From positions 1 to 6,723 of the forward strand of contig JBGUKW010000148.1 in assembly GCA_045114665.1 (NCBI GenBank): 6,723 nt of DNA. The letters are read 5' to 3'. Position 1 is the first letter of the stretch. Every line of letters starts with the position of its first letter. The translations under genes were made by a program, and so were the position numbers. Under the pieces are notes generated by a model that worked only from the letters and a program-made list of their open reading frames with translations, was not told the origin of the DNA and made no database searches. This stretch comes from CADAWZ01 sp045114665. GTDB taxonomy: Bacteria > Vulcanimicrobiota > CADAWZ01. Shown piece after piece: positions 1 through 6,448 of this stretch.

Positions 1-1
1 A

Positions 2-178
2 TTGATAGTAGTAATTGAGTTTAAATTTGCTTTAACTTCAAGACGGGTATCTTATCAGCGAAAAAAAGGCAAAGAGCAGATAGCATCAAGAGATTATGCT
101 TCTACCTACAAGTTAACGAAGAAAATAATAACAGCCGTATTTGTTGCAAATGATGAAAAAAGGCAGATAACTTTATAA
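2..178 (+). CDS. C-terminal end of a PD-(D/E)XK nuclease / AAA-ATPase-like (DUF1703-type) protein, cut by the window edge
   Basis: An open frame runs from the first bases of the window to a TAA at 176-178, giving 58 residues with no start visible. It begins with a hydrophobic strand followed by I-E-F-K (residues 5-8). The E-x-K pair there is the second half of a PD-(D/E)XK nuclease active site. Next come a basic stretch, then Q-I (26-27), Y-A (32-33) and a final strand (I-I-T-A-V-F-V, 42-48), ending R-Q-I-T-L. This order matches the C-terminal nuclease domain of the DUF1703 family, which usually follows an N-terminal AAA-ATPase-like domain. Those proteins are abundant in gut bacteria, often in many copies, and their cellular role is poorly known. 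The ATPase part would lie to the left of the window. The frame is followed by a strong terminator, as expected for a real gene end. The family call comes from motif spacing alone, so it is fairly but not fully certain. Confidence 0.66.
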   Translation: MIVVIEFKFALTSRRVSYQRKKGKEQIASRDYASTYKLTKKIITAVFVANDEKRQITL

Positions 179-211
179 AACCTGTTCTTTTGAACTCACA
201 AAAACAAAATA

Positions 212-250
212 AAAACAGCGTGGAGAAAATTTTCCTCACGCTGTTTTTTT
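212..250 (+). terminator. Rho-independent terminator after the nuclease-like gene
   Basis: An 11-base arm AAAACAGCGTG (212-222) pairs perfectly with CACGCTGTTTT (237-247), and the T run continues to 250. The loop holds the self-complementary GAAAATTTTC, so the hairpin can extend past a small internal mismatch. It lies 34 bases after the stop codon at 178, so it most likely ends that transcript. It also means the next gene needs its own promoter between about 251 and 325. I found no convincing hexamer pair there. Confidence 0.85.
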
Positions 251-325
251 GCAGAGGTAAAATTGCAATATAAAAAGGTAAATTTTCCTCTTTGATTGTA
301 ATTATAAAAATGGGAAGTTGATATT

Positions 326-1153
326 ATGAAAAAATATTTTTTATTTGCCCTTGCTTTTATTTTGCTTTTTCCTACTTTGGTCTATGCCAAAAATGAAGAT
401 TTTTATTTTGATGTTATCACAGACACACATTTAATAAGAGAAAAAGACGATTCTGTGCGTCCATATCCTTCTACAGAAAAAATCGTTGATTATATTATAA
501 AAGATAAACCTGATTTTGTAATACATGCTGGCGATATGATTCAAGCATCTTATGCTAAAAAGTATGCTGATGAGGCAATATATGATATGTGGGAAAAATT
601 TGACAATTCTGTTTATTTGCCTTTTAAAAGAGCTAATATTGATATGTTTGTAACAAAGGGAAATCACGATGTACTACGGGAAGCAGAACCGATTTATAAT
701 AAAATTTGGGCTTATCGCAAATTTACAAAAGATATAAAAGGAAGTGTTTTGAATTATTACACTTTTGAGCATAAAAATTGTTTTTTTATTGTAATGGACG
801 GAAGTGGTGTTTGGATATCTGATAAACAGAGAACTTGGTTAAAAGAACAAATTAAAAAAGGTGCTAAATATCGTGCAGTTTTTGTTATTTCACATTTGGG
901 AATAAAAGGGAGTGATAGACATCCTGACGATCATATGAATAAAGTAGCTATTGATATATTATCTTCTGCTCCTTACAATATAACTCTTATATCTGGACAT
1001 CACCATAAATATGATGTTTGTAATTATACAAAAAAATTGAAAAATATAGTTGTTGGTACGGCAGGTTCTGATGTCAATGCAATGTGGGTAAAATTTCATG
1101 TAAAGGGTAAAAATGTTGAATTCACTCCGATGTGGCTTAGTGAAAAAGAATGA
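326..1153 (+). CDS. Exported calcineurin-like metallophosphoesterase
   Basis: This 275-residue protein is a dimetal phosphoesterase of the calcineurin-like (Metallophos) superfamily. Residues 1-21 form a signal peptide: K-K, a hydrophobic core, and V-Y-A before the likely cleavage after A21. There is no lipobox cysteine. The metal-binding motifs appear in canonical order: D33-x-H35, G69-D70, G112-N113-H114-D115, S189-H190 and G224-H225-H226-H227. All ligand positions seem intact, so it should be catalytically competent. The substrate cannot be read from sequence: family members cleave phosphomonoesters, cyclic nucleotides or other phosphodiesters. The signal peptide places it in the periplasm or outside the cell, which favours nutrient or envelope phosphate chemistry over signalling. 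The ATG at 326 has a GGGAAG ribosome-binding site (312-317) eight bases upstream and starts exactly at the signal peptide. It is flanked by terminators on both sides and is probably monocistronic. Confidence 0.93.
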   Translation: MKKYFLFALAFILLFPTLVYAKNEDFYFDVITDTHLIREKDDSVRPYPSTEKIVDYIIKDKPDFVIHAGDMIQASYAKKYADEAIYDMWEKFDNSVYLPFKRANIDMFVTKGNHDVLREAEPIYNKIWAYRKFTKDIKGSVLNYYTFEHKNCFFIVMDGSGVWISDKQRTWLKEQIKKGAKYRAVFVISHLGIKGSDRHPDDHMNKVAIDILSSAPYNITLISGHHHKYDVCNYTKKLKNIVVGTAGSDVNAMWVKFHVKGKNVEFTPMWLSEKE

Positions 1154-1168
1154 TGTGAATGTAAAAAG

Positions 1169-1198
1169 AAAAAGACCTGTAATTTACAGGTCTTTTTT
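1169..1198. terminator. Bidirectional terminator between the phosphoesterase gene and the convergent tRNA-Leu
   Basis: A perfect 12-base stem AAAAAGACCTGT (1169-1180) / ACAGGTCTTTTT (1186-1197) encloses a 5-base AATTT loop. It has a T run on the plus strand and a matching A run on the other side, so it gives a T run on the minus strand too. It lies 15 bases after the phosphoesterase stop and 6 bases beyond the tRNA 3' end, so it can end both convergent transcripts. Confidence 0.88.
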
Positions 1199-1204
1199 AA
1201 TTAG

Positions 1205-1286
1205 TGCGGAGAGAGGGACTTGAACCCTCACGGTAAAGTACCATACGCCCCTCAAACGTACGCGTCTGCCATTCCGCCACCTCCGC
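1205..1286 (-). tRNA. tRNA-Leu, anticodon GAG
   Basis: Read on the minus strand, the 82 bases fold into a complete class II tRNA. The acceptor GCGGAGG pairs with TCTCCGC (one G-U), with discriminator A. The D stem is GCG/CGC. The anticodon stem TACGT/GCGTA carries the loop TTGAGGG. A long variable arm GGTA-CTT-TACC follows, then the T stem GAGGG/CCCTC with loop TTCAAGT. The anticodon GAG occupies plus-strand 1251-1253, so this tRNA reads CUC and CUU leucine codons. The long variable arm fits leucine. The bases after the discriminator read CTA rather than CCA, so the 3' CCA must be added after transcription. Confidence 0.97.
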
Positions 1287-1316
1287 AAAACATGCGTTTG
1301 TGTTTCAACGGTGTTT

Positions 1317-1344
1317 ATTATATCAAAAATAAAAAAAATGTCAA
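1317..1344 (-). promoter_or_regulatory. Consensus sigma70 promoter for tRNA-Leu(GAG)
   Basis: On the minus strand a perfect TTGACA -35 box (1344-1339) and a perfect TATAAT -10 box (1322-1317) are separated by 16 bases. The expected start, near 1310, is about 24 bases before the mature tRNA 5' end. Such strong promoters are typical of stable RNA genes. The -35 box lies inside one arm of the terminator hairpin of the upstream radical SAM gene. Confidence 0.85.
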
Positions 1345-1376
1345 TACTTTTTTAAAAAAATATTGACATTTTTTTT
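1331..1376 (-). terminator. Terminator hairpin downstream of the radical SAM gene
   Basis: A perfect 16-base inverted repeat, AAAAAAAATGTCAATA (1331-1346) and TATTGACATTTTTTTT (1361-1376), flanks a 14-base centre. The centre itself can pair T6 with A6 after one C-A mismatch, giving a very long hairpin. On the minus strand it ends in a T run and begins 25 bases past the radical SAM stop, as expected for that gene's terminator. It is symmetrical enough to work in both directions. The paired core is AT-rich, so its strength may be moderate. Confidence 0.78.
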
Positions 1377-1400
1377 ATTTTAAAAATTATTTCTTTGAAT

Positions 1401-2741
1401 TTACCAACCCATTAACCCACAACAACGAGAACAAATTGGGAATGTACCACCGCATTGTTTCAATACTTGGCGGAATTTTCTATATTTTTCGTTGTTGTAT
1501 ATGTCGAGAATTGGAGTCTCCATGATGTTTCCACAGATGTAATCTGGAAAATCTCTGCATGGGCTTACATCACCATTTGCCATGATTTCTGCAGTGATCC
1601 AAGGTGTTACACATCTTCCATATCCCATGAAGTTATCTGCTTCATTGTAATATGTATTTAGTTGGTCTTCTTTGAGATCAGGAATAAAGAGATATGGGAA
1701 AGAATACTTTTTGGATTTGATTCTTTTGATAGCCTCTTTAAGAGCTTCTATATCAATTTCGTTTACTGGCTGTACATAGCTCTTCCATGCTGTTGGGTTG
1801 CAGTCGAGGTATTTTTTGAATATCTCAGTGTGTTTTTCTCCTGCTTTTTCATTTGTGAACCAAGCATAATAGACAACCATGCAGTCTGCACCGAGTTCTT
1901 GACCTATGTCAAAAATTTTGTCCAAAATTCCTGCATTGTCTCTTGAAACTGTTACGAGAAGCATTACATAAGGAAGCAAGCTCTTTTTGTCTTTTTTTAC
2001 TTTTTGTATTTTTTCAATACCTTTTGCAAGAGTATCAAAACATTTTTGTGATCCTCTTATCTCATTGTGGATTTCTTTTGTTCCATCGAGGGAAAGCATT
2101 AGAGCGTCCCACTGATTCTTTACAATTTCTTCAGCACTTTCTTCAAGTTTGATTCCATTTGTAACGAGTGATAAAGTACAACCTTTTTCTTTCATGTATG
2201 ATGTTAAAGGCATTAAATCAGGATAGAGAAATGGCTCACCACCCCAAATATAAATGATTGGTTTTAGATGTGCTACATCATCAATCATCTTTTTATATAC
2301 TTCGAGAGGTACTACTTTTTGAAGCTCTTCTCTTGCTTTTTCGAGTTTTTCATGGTTGTAGCCTTTTTCACCCCATTGACCACACATTTTACAACGAAGA
2401 TTGCACATATTGGTAATCTTTATGCTTATCTGTGTGAGAGGTTCACTTATTCCGTCATCTCTCTTATAGTCTTTTTCAACATCTATGTGTTTTCTTTTAA
2501 GACCTTGTAAGGCTTTTGCTAAAATATGAGGAGTTCTCGCAAGTTTTGTCAAAAATGATGGTGGTAGAGAACTGTGTTTTGGTAAAATATTCATGAGAAA
2601 CCTTCCTAAATCGTTCTTTTGTATGATTCTTTGTTTTATATTTCTAAAATAATATTTTATTAAGTCGGCTATTAAATAGTTTGAAAGAGATACTTTTGTT
2701 TGTATTGTACCCAAAAAGTTGTGATTGTAGAAATTAACCAA
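1401..2741 (-). CDS. Radical SAM protein with a short SPASM/twitch-like C-terminal region, function unknown
   Basis: The 446-residue frame encodes a radical SAM enzyme. C113-x3-C117-x2-C120 (context N-M-C-N-L-R-C-K-M-C) would bind the SAM-cleaving 4Fe-4S cluster, and G-G-E-P at 167-170 contacts SAM. A core barrel fits residues 103 to about 300. The C-terminal part has C377, then G390-x4-C395, and C437-x2-C440 followed by C441. This resembles a shortened SPASM/twitch domain that binds an auxiliary cluster; C403 and C430 are further candidate ligands. SPASM-type enzymes often modify peptides, but many act on sugars or other substrates, and no precursor peptide gene is visible here. The first possible start is a TTG at 2741, straight after an in-frame stop, with a weak GGAA site 9 bases upstream. 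An ATG at 2594 with a strong ribosome-binding site would give 397 residues and still keep the whole core. The frame and class are certain; start and substrate are not. Confidence 0.92.
   Translation of the reverse strand: MVNFYNHNFLGTIQTKVSLSNYLIADLIKYYFRNIKQRIIQKNDLGRFLMNILPKHSSLPPSFLTKLARTPHILAKALQGLKRKHIDVEKDYKRDDGISEPLTQISIKITNMCNLRCKMCGQWGEKGYNHEKLEKAREELQKVVPLEVYKKMIDDVAHLKPIIYIWGGEPFLYPDLMPLTSYMKEKGCTLSLVTNGIKLEESAEEIVKNQWDALMLSLDGTKEIHNEIRGSQKCFDTLAKGIEKIQKVKKDKKSLLPYVMLLVTVSRDNAGILDKIFDIGQELGADCMVVYYAWFTNEKAGEKHTEIFKKYLDCNPTAWKSYVQPVNEIDIEALKEAIKRIKSKKYSFPYLFIPDLKEDQLNTYYNEADNFMGYGRCVTPWITAEIMANGDVSPCRDFPDYICGNIMETPILDIYNNEKYRKFRQVLKQCGGTFPICSRCCGLMGW
2592..2607 (-). promoter_or_regulatory. 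Strong ribosome-binding site and ATG: alternative start of the radical SAM gene
   Basis: On the minus strand AGGAAGG (2607-2601) lies six bases before an in-frame ATG (2594-2592, Met50 of the long form). This is the best initiation signal of the gene, and much better than the one before the TTG at 2741. It may be the true start, which would make residues 1-49 untranslated leader, or it may give a second, shorter product. Confidence 0.5.
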
Positions 2742-2771
2742 TTATTTAATTTCCGAATTAACACAAAAAAT

Positions 2772-2800
2772 ATTCTAAATTTAATTATTTACTTTTTCAA
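2772..2800 (-). promoter_or_regulatory. Probable sigma70 promoter of the radical SAM gene
   Basis: On the minus strand TTGAAA (2800-2795) and TAGAAT (2777-2772) are separated by exactly 17 bases, each one mismatch from consensus. Transcription would start near 2765, about 24 bases before the TTG start and 170 before the alternative ATG. It lies in the 72-base gap after the TPR gene, so the radical SAM gene may be expressed on its own as well as by read-through. Chance matches are common in DNA this AT-rich. Confidence 0.5.
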
Positions 2801-2813
2801 AAAATCCTTTATC

Positions 2814-4256
2814 TTATTTCACACTTTTTAAAAAAGAATATATAACAAATTTTTTATCTTCTTCAAATAGTTCTGATTTTTCTTCAAGTATGTCTGGAAT
2901 CTTTGGAAGAATTTCTTGTAAATCTTCTATACATGCTTTTTTATCTTTATTTACAATAAATTCAAGTATTTTACAAAAAATATTTTCTGAATTTTCTTTT
3001 TTATATTCTTCAATAAATTTTTTTGCCTTATCTTCTTCATTATTTTTGATCAAGAGAATTGCCTTATATAGTTCTTTCTTGTTTTCTTCTTTTTCAACTT
3101 CTTCAATAACTTTTATTGAGTCATCGAACATTTCAGCTTTTTCGAGATATTTGGCAAGGGTTTTTATATCTTCTTTTTCTTTTGATTCTGTTTTGTTTAT
3201 ATATATTGTCTGTCTATATGCTGATTCTCCGTATTCTTCAAGACCTGCAAATGCTTCAGCCAAATATTTATTTGCTATAACATTATAATTTTCAGAATTT
3301 ATACATCTTAACAGATGACTTGCTGAAGTTTTGTAGTCTTTTTGTAAAAGACAAACTTGACCAAGTAAAAGCTCTGTATCTGCATTATTTTCTTCTATTT
3401 CTTCAGATTTTTTTGCAAATAGAAATGCAGAAAATATATCGCCATGTTTTATACATTGTCTGCAAAATTCTCTGTAGGCATAGGCATTGTTTTCATCAAG
3501 AAGAAGAATACCTTCAAGAATTTCAATATTCTCTTTTCCACATTTTTTTAATGCTTCATAGGCAGAAGCCAATGTTTTGGCAGATTCTTTTATTTCAAAA
3601 GAGTGCATATATGTCTCTGTTGCTTTTTCATATAGACCTCTATCCATGTATAATGAAGCTAATTTTGTGTAAGCACCTGCTATATTTTTATTTTCTGCAC
3701 AGAATTTTTCGAGAATTTCAGTTGCTTTTTCTGTTTGCCCTGTTTTTGAATAGACTTCAGATAAAAGCATGTGGTATGTTTTTGGCAGATCGTTTTTTTC
3801 TCCTATTGATTCGAGAAAAGAAATTCCGTTTTCTATATCTCCCAAAAATATATGTGTTAATGCAGATAGATATACAGGAGGAGTATCAAGTGGAAGTAAA
3901 TTTCTTCTCATTTTGCAATTATAGAATGCTTTTCTTTTTATTTTTTCAAAATCAAATGAGAATGGAAATTTTAGTTGTTTATAGAAATCAAAAGGTGATT
4001 TTTCTGATTTCATAAAAAGATTCCAAGTATTTATTGATTTATCGTATTTTTCTGCAAGTAAATTTGATATTGCGGAAAAATAATATGCTTGTGAGTAAGA
4101 TGGGTCTATCGTATAGGATTTTATAAACCAGTTTACAGCTCTTTCAAATTCATTATCATCCATGTATAACAGACCGATGTTAAAAGGCAATTCTGGTTTT
4201 GAAGGGTCTTTTACGAAATTATCTGTAAGTCTATTTATTGCGAGAGTGTTATTCAC
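2814..4256 (-). CDS. TPR-repeat protein
   Basis: The 480-residue protein is almost wholly helical and carries tetratricopeptide-type repeats. The clearest units are at about 22-53 (N-I-G-L-L-Y ... A-V-N-W-F ... I-D-P), 54-86, 160-190 (L-L-S-E-V-Y ... K-A-T-E-I-L) and 194-226 (A-Y-T-K-L-A-S-L-Y ... K-A-T-E-T-Y). Weaker ones follow to about residue 420. The tail (about 355-470) is rich in Glu and Lys. There is no signal peptide or membrane segment, so it should be cytosolic and act as a protein-binding scaffold; no enzymatic motif is visible. The start is a GTG at 4256 with an AAAGGT site about 9 bases upstream. Its only downstream neighbour on this strand is the radical SAM gene, 72 bases away with a probable promoter of its own, so a functional link is possible but unproven. 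The partner cannot be named. Confidence 0.9.
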   Translation of the reverse strand: MNNTLAINRLTDNFVKDPSKPELPFNIGLLYMDDNEFERAVNWFIKSYTIDPSYSQAYYFSAISNLLAEKYDKSINTWNLFMKSEKSPFDFYKQLKFPFSFDFEKIKRKAFYNCKMRRNLLPLDTPPVYLSALTHIFLGDIENGISFLESIGEKNDLPKTYHMLLSEVYSKTGQTEKATEILEKFCAENKNIAGAYTKLASLYMDRGLYEKATETYMHSFEIKESAKTLASAYEALKKCGKENIEILEGILLLDENNAYAYREFCRQCIKHGDIFSAFLFAKKSEEIEENNADTELLLGQVCLLQKDYKTSASHLLRCINSENYNVIANKYLAEAFAGLEEYGESAYRQTIYINKTESKEKEDIKTLAKYLEKAEMFDDSIKVIEEVEKEENKKELYKAILLIKNNEEDKAKKFIEEYKKENSENIFCKILEFIVNKDKKACIEDLQEILPKIPDILEEKSELFEEDKKFVIYSFLKSVK

Positions 4257-4466
4257 TTGTTTTTACCTTTAAATTTTATTTTTTATATTATGTTATATTA
4301 TAATTGTTATGTTTTAGCAAATATATTTCAAATATGTAATTTTTATAAGAATGACTTTTTGTCCTTTTTTATAAAAGAATAATTATTAGAATTTTATTAT
4401 TTTAAAAGATTTTTATGTGAATTTAGAGAATAATTTTATAGGAAATTAAGAAAGGTTTAGTTTTTA
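4257..4466. other. Divergent intergenic region, extremely AT-rich
   Basis: These 210 bases separate the starts of the TPR gene (minus) and the phosphorylase gene (plus), so they should hold two divergent promoters. On the minus strand there is a TATAAT at 4302-4297, but no good -35 box at the right distance. On the plus strand only weak hexamers occur. I see no coding frame, RNA gene or clear operator. The plus-strand ribosome-binding site AAAGG (4451-4455) lies at the right end. Confidence 0.55.
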
Positions 4467-5153
4467 ATGATTGGGGTTATTGGTGGCACACTTTTTTGTG
4501 AAGTTGATTTTTTGAAAAATTCTAAAACTGAAATTGTCGATACTTCTTTTGGAAAAACTGTTATTCAGAAATCAGAAAAAGTTATTTTTATAAATAGACA
4601 TGGAGAAAACAAAAATACTCCTCCTCATTTGATAAATCACCCTGCAAATATGGAAGCATTTAAAAAAAATGGGGTTAAATATGTGATTGGAGCTTGTTCT
4701 GTTGGTAGTCTTCACAGTGAATTAAAAATAGGTAGTATTTTAATTCCTGATGATTATATAAATTTTTTCTGCTCAACTATTATAAATGAAGCAAAATTTT
4801 TCACACCGTCATTTTCTGAATATTTGAGAAAATTGCTTATTGAAAAAGGTAAAAATTTTTGTAAAGATATTGTTGATACAGGTGTTTATTTTCAGACTAA
4901 AGGTCCTCGATTTGAGACAAAGGCTGAGATAAGAATGATGGCACAATTTGCCGATGTCGTTGGTATGACAATGGCACAGGAGGCATCTACAGCACAGGAA
5001 ATAGGGCTTGAATATGCCTCTATTTGCAGTATAGACAATTATGCAAATGGAGTTAGTTCTTATTCTATTTCGGAAGAAGACGTCAGAAAATATTCAAAAT
5101 TGAATGCTGATAATATAAGAAATATAGTATCTGCTGTTATTGCTTCTCTTTAG
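4467..5153 (+). CDS. MTAP/MTIP-family purine nucleoside phosphorylase
   Basis: The 228-residue protein belongs to the trimeric PNP/MTAP family, which cleaves nucleosides with phosphate to free base and (methylthio)ribose-1-phosphate. Motifs occur in family order: I-G-G-T at 5-8 (phosphate loop), R44-H45-G46, P-P-H at 52-54 with N61, S-V-G-S-L at 78-82, G-P-R-F-E-T at 146-151, V-G-M-T at 165-168, E172-A173 and D190-N191-Y-A-N-G. The last motif resembles the N-x-A-x-G of enzymes using 6-oxopurines (5'-methylthioinosine, inosine or guanosine) more than the D-Y-D of adenine-specific MTAP. I infer an MTIP/PNP-like substrate, in methionine or purine salvage. At 228 residues it is shorter than typical members (about 240-290), mainly in loops and the C-terminus. 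The ATG at 4467 has AAAGG 11 bases upstream and gives the family's usual N-terminus. A metallopeptidase-like gene follows 23 bases later, so the two are probably co-transcribed. Confidence 0.87.
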   Translation: MIGVIGGTLFCEVDFLKNSKTEIVDTSFGKTVIQKSEKVIFINRHGENKNTPPHLINHPANMEAFKKNGVKYVIGACSVGSLHSELKIGSILIPDDYINFFCSTIINEAKFFTPSFSEYLRKLLIEKGKNFCKDIVDTGVYFQTKGPRFETKAEIRMMAQFADVVGMTMAQEASTAQEIGLEYASICSIDNYANGVSSYSISEEDVRKYSKLNADNIRNIVSAVIASL

Positions 5154-5176
5154 ACATTTAAGAATGGAGCTTTTTT

Positions 5177-6448
5177 ATGAATCCTATTGCTTTTACACCT
5201 ACTCCACAATTTAGTCAAAATATAACTTCAACAAATGGAACAGAAGTTTCAAAATGCCCTGAAGAATTTTTAAATGAAGGGGAATATATGTTTTATGATG
5301 TTCTTGATGATGAAGAGGGAGAAAACCTTGAACGACAAAAACATTTCAGCAGAAAAGAAATTATAGAAAATGACTTGAAAAAGTTAAATTTTAAGGAATT
5401 TAAGTCTCCACATTTTGATTTACTTTATACACAAGGGAGCGATGCTGAAGCATATATAGAGGATATTGCAAATAAAAGAGAATATGCAAGGACAAAGTTA
5501 TGCAGTTTTTTCCCTATTGCTCCAGATGATGCACGACATAAGATATATATTTTTGAAAATGATATTCAAAGTTATTGCCCTACTTGGGGAAAAACTTTTG
5601 CTTCAAGAGCTATTCCAGAGGATTTGATGGCTGGTATTTTATTTATGAGTGATCCAAAATCCTATGAAAATAACAATTATGGGCATGAATTGACACATCT
5701 TTTTGAGTTTTTCTTTCTTCCATTTATGATGAGAGTTCCTCCGTATTTGCGAGAGGGAATGGCTGATTACCTGTCAATGGATTCATGTAGTCGTCATTTG
5801 AAGTTTATAAAATTTTTAAAAGCAGGTCTTGTTCCTCAGCCATTTGTTATGACAGAAGATAAATTAAATAATCCTGAATATATGGAGAGTTCTTCTTTTA
5901 TCGAATATATTGCAGAAGTTTTTGGAACAGGAAAATTACTTGATTTTTATGTTGCTTCAGCTGTTCTTCAAAAGGGAGAAAATATAAAAATTGAACAATT
6001 TTCAGAGATAGTCAGAAAATCTCTTGATATATCACTTGAAGATATAATGACAGGTTTTTATAATTACATCTGTAGTCTTTGGAATTGTGAAAATGTATCT
6101 GTTCCAAAAGAAAGACTTTCTGATGTCATAAATATTTTAAATAAAAGTTCGGAATTTGTAAAAACAGAAGATGTCTATGGAATATCTTCATTATATAGTG
6201 ATGATTTTTATTTTAGAACAAAAGACCAATTAAAAAATTTGTTCACAGACCATATGCTCGCAATGGATGGATTAACACCGCTTGAATATAATTTATATCC
6301 TTTAGATAGTTGGCTTTATGGTGAAAGTTTTGCATGTAAAGTTCTTTTTGATAAATTGGGAATAAGATTAAACAGAACTTTTGTTTTTGAAAAATTGTAC
6401 GGAACTTGGAGAATAAGTCCAAAATATATAGGTGGTCTTGAATGTTAA
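5177..6448 (+). CDS. HELTH zinc-metallopeptidase-like protein with an extra C-terminal domain
   Basis: This 423-residue protein has three parts. Residues 1 to about 75 are polar and probably disordered, with an acidic stretch near 41-52 and no signal peptide. Residues 76 to about 305 look like a gluzincin-type (Peptidase_MA-like) domain. Y-G-H170-E171-L-T-H174 gives two zinc ligands and the catalytic Glu, and P-P-Y-L-R-E193-G-M-A-D-Y-L supplies the probable third ligand E193 at the usual downstream position. The motif set is complete, so the enzyme may be active. Residues about 311-423 form a separate domain whose pattern (helices, then D-V-Y-G-I-S-S-L-Y-S-D-D-F-Y-F, then strands ending T-W-R-I) vaguely recalls NTF2/SnoaL-like folds; this is a weak guess. 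The ATG at 5177 has GGAG (5166-5169) seven bases upstream. Without an export signal it should act in the cytosol, or leave by an unknown route. The substrate is unknown. Confidence 0.85.
   Translation: MNPIAFTPTPQFSQNITSTNGTEVSKCPEEFLNEGEYMFYDVLDDEEGENLERQKHFSRKEIIENDLKKLNFKEFKSPHFDLLYTQGSDAEAYIEDIANKREYARTKLCSFFPIAPDDARHKIYIFENDIQSYCPTWGKTFASRAIPEDLMAGILFMSDPKSYENNNYGHELTHLFEFFFLPFMMRVPPYLREGMADYLSMDSCSRHLKFIKFLKAGLVPQPFVMTEDKLNNPEYMESSSFIEYIAEVFGTGKLLDFYVASAVLQKGENIKIEQFSEIVRKSLDISLEDIMTGFYNYICSLWNCENVSVPKERLSDVINILNKSSEFVKTEDVYGISSLYSDDFYFRTKDQLKNLFTDHMLAMDGLTPLEYNLYPLDSWLYGESFACKVLFDKLGIRLNRTFVFEKLYGTWRISPKYIGGLEC

Noticed and set aside
249..274. TTGCAG ... TATAAA as promoter of the phosphoesterase gene
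   Set aside because: The spacer is only 14 bases, and the -35 box overlaps the T run of the terminator. A promoter must exist in this gap, but I cannot point to it.
1363..1391. Plus-strand promoter using the second TTGACA of the inverted repeat
   Set aside because: At 16-17 bases only AATTAT or ATTATT is found, and the transcript would run antisense into the radical SAM gene. The TTGACA is explained by hairpin symmetry.
3320..4015. A 231-codon open frame on the plus strand inside the TPR gene
   Set aside because: It is antisense to a well-supported TPR gene, is rich in Phe, Leu and Ile as expected from the reverse of Lys/Glu-rich coding DNA, and has no domain. The same applies to the shorter plus-strand frames at 2890-3288 and those opposite the radical SAM gene.
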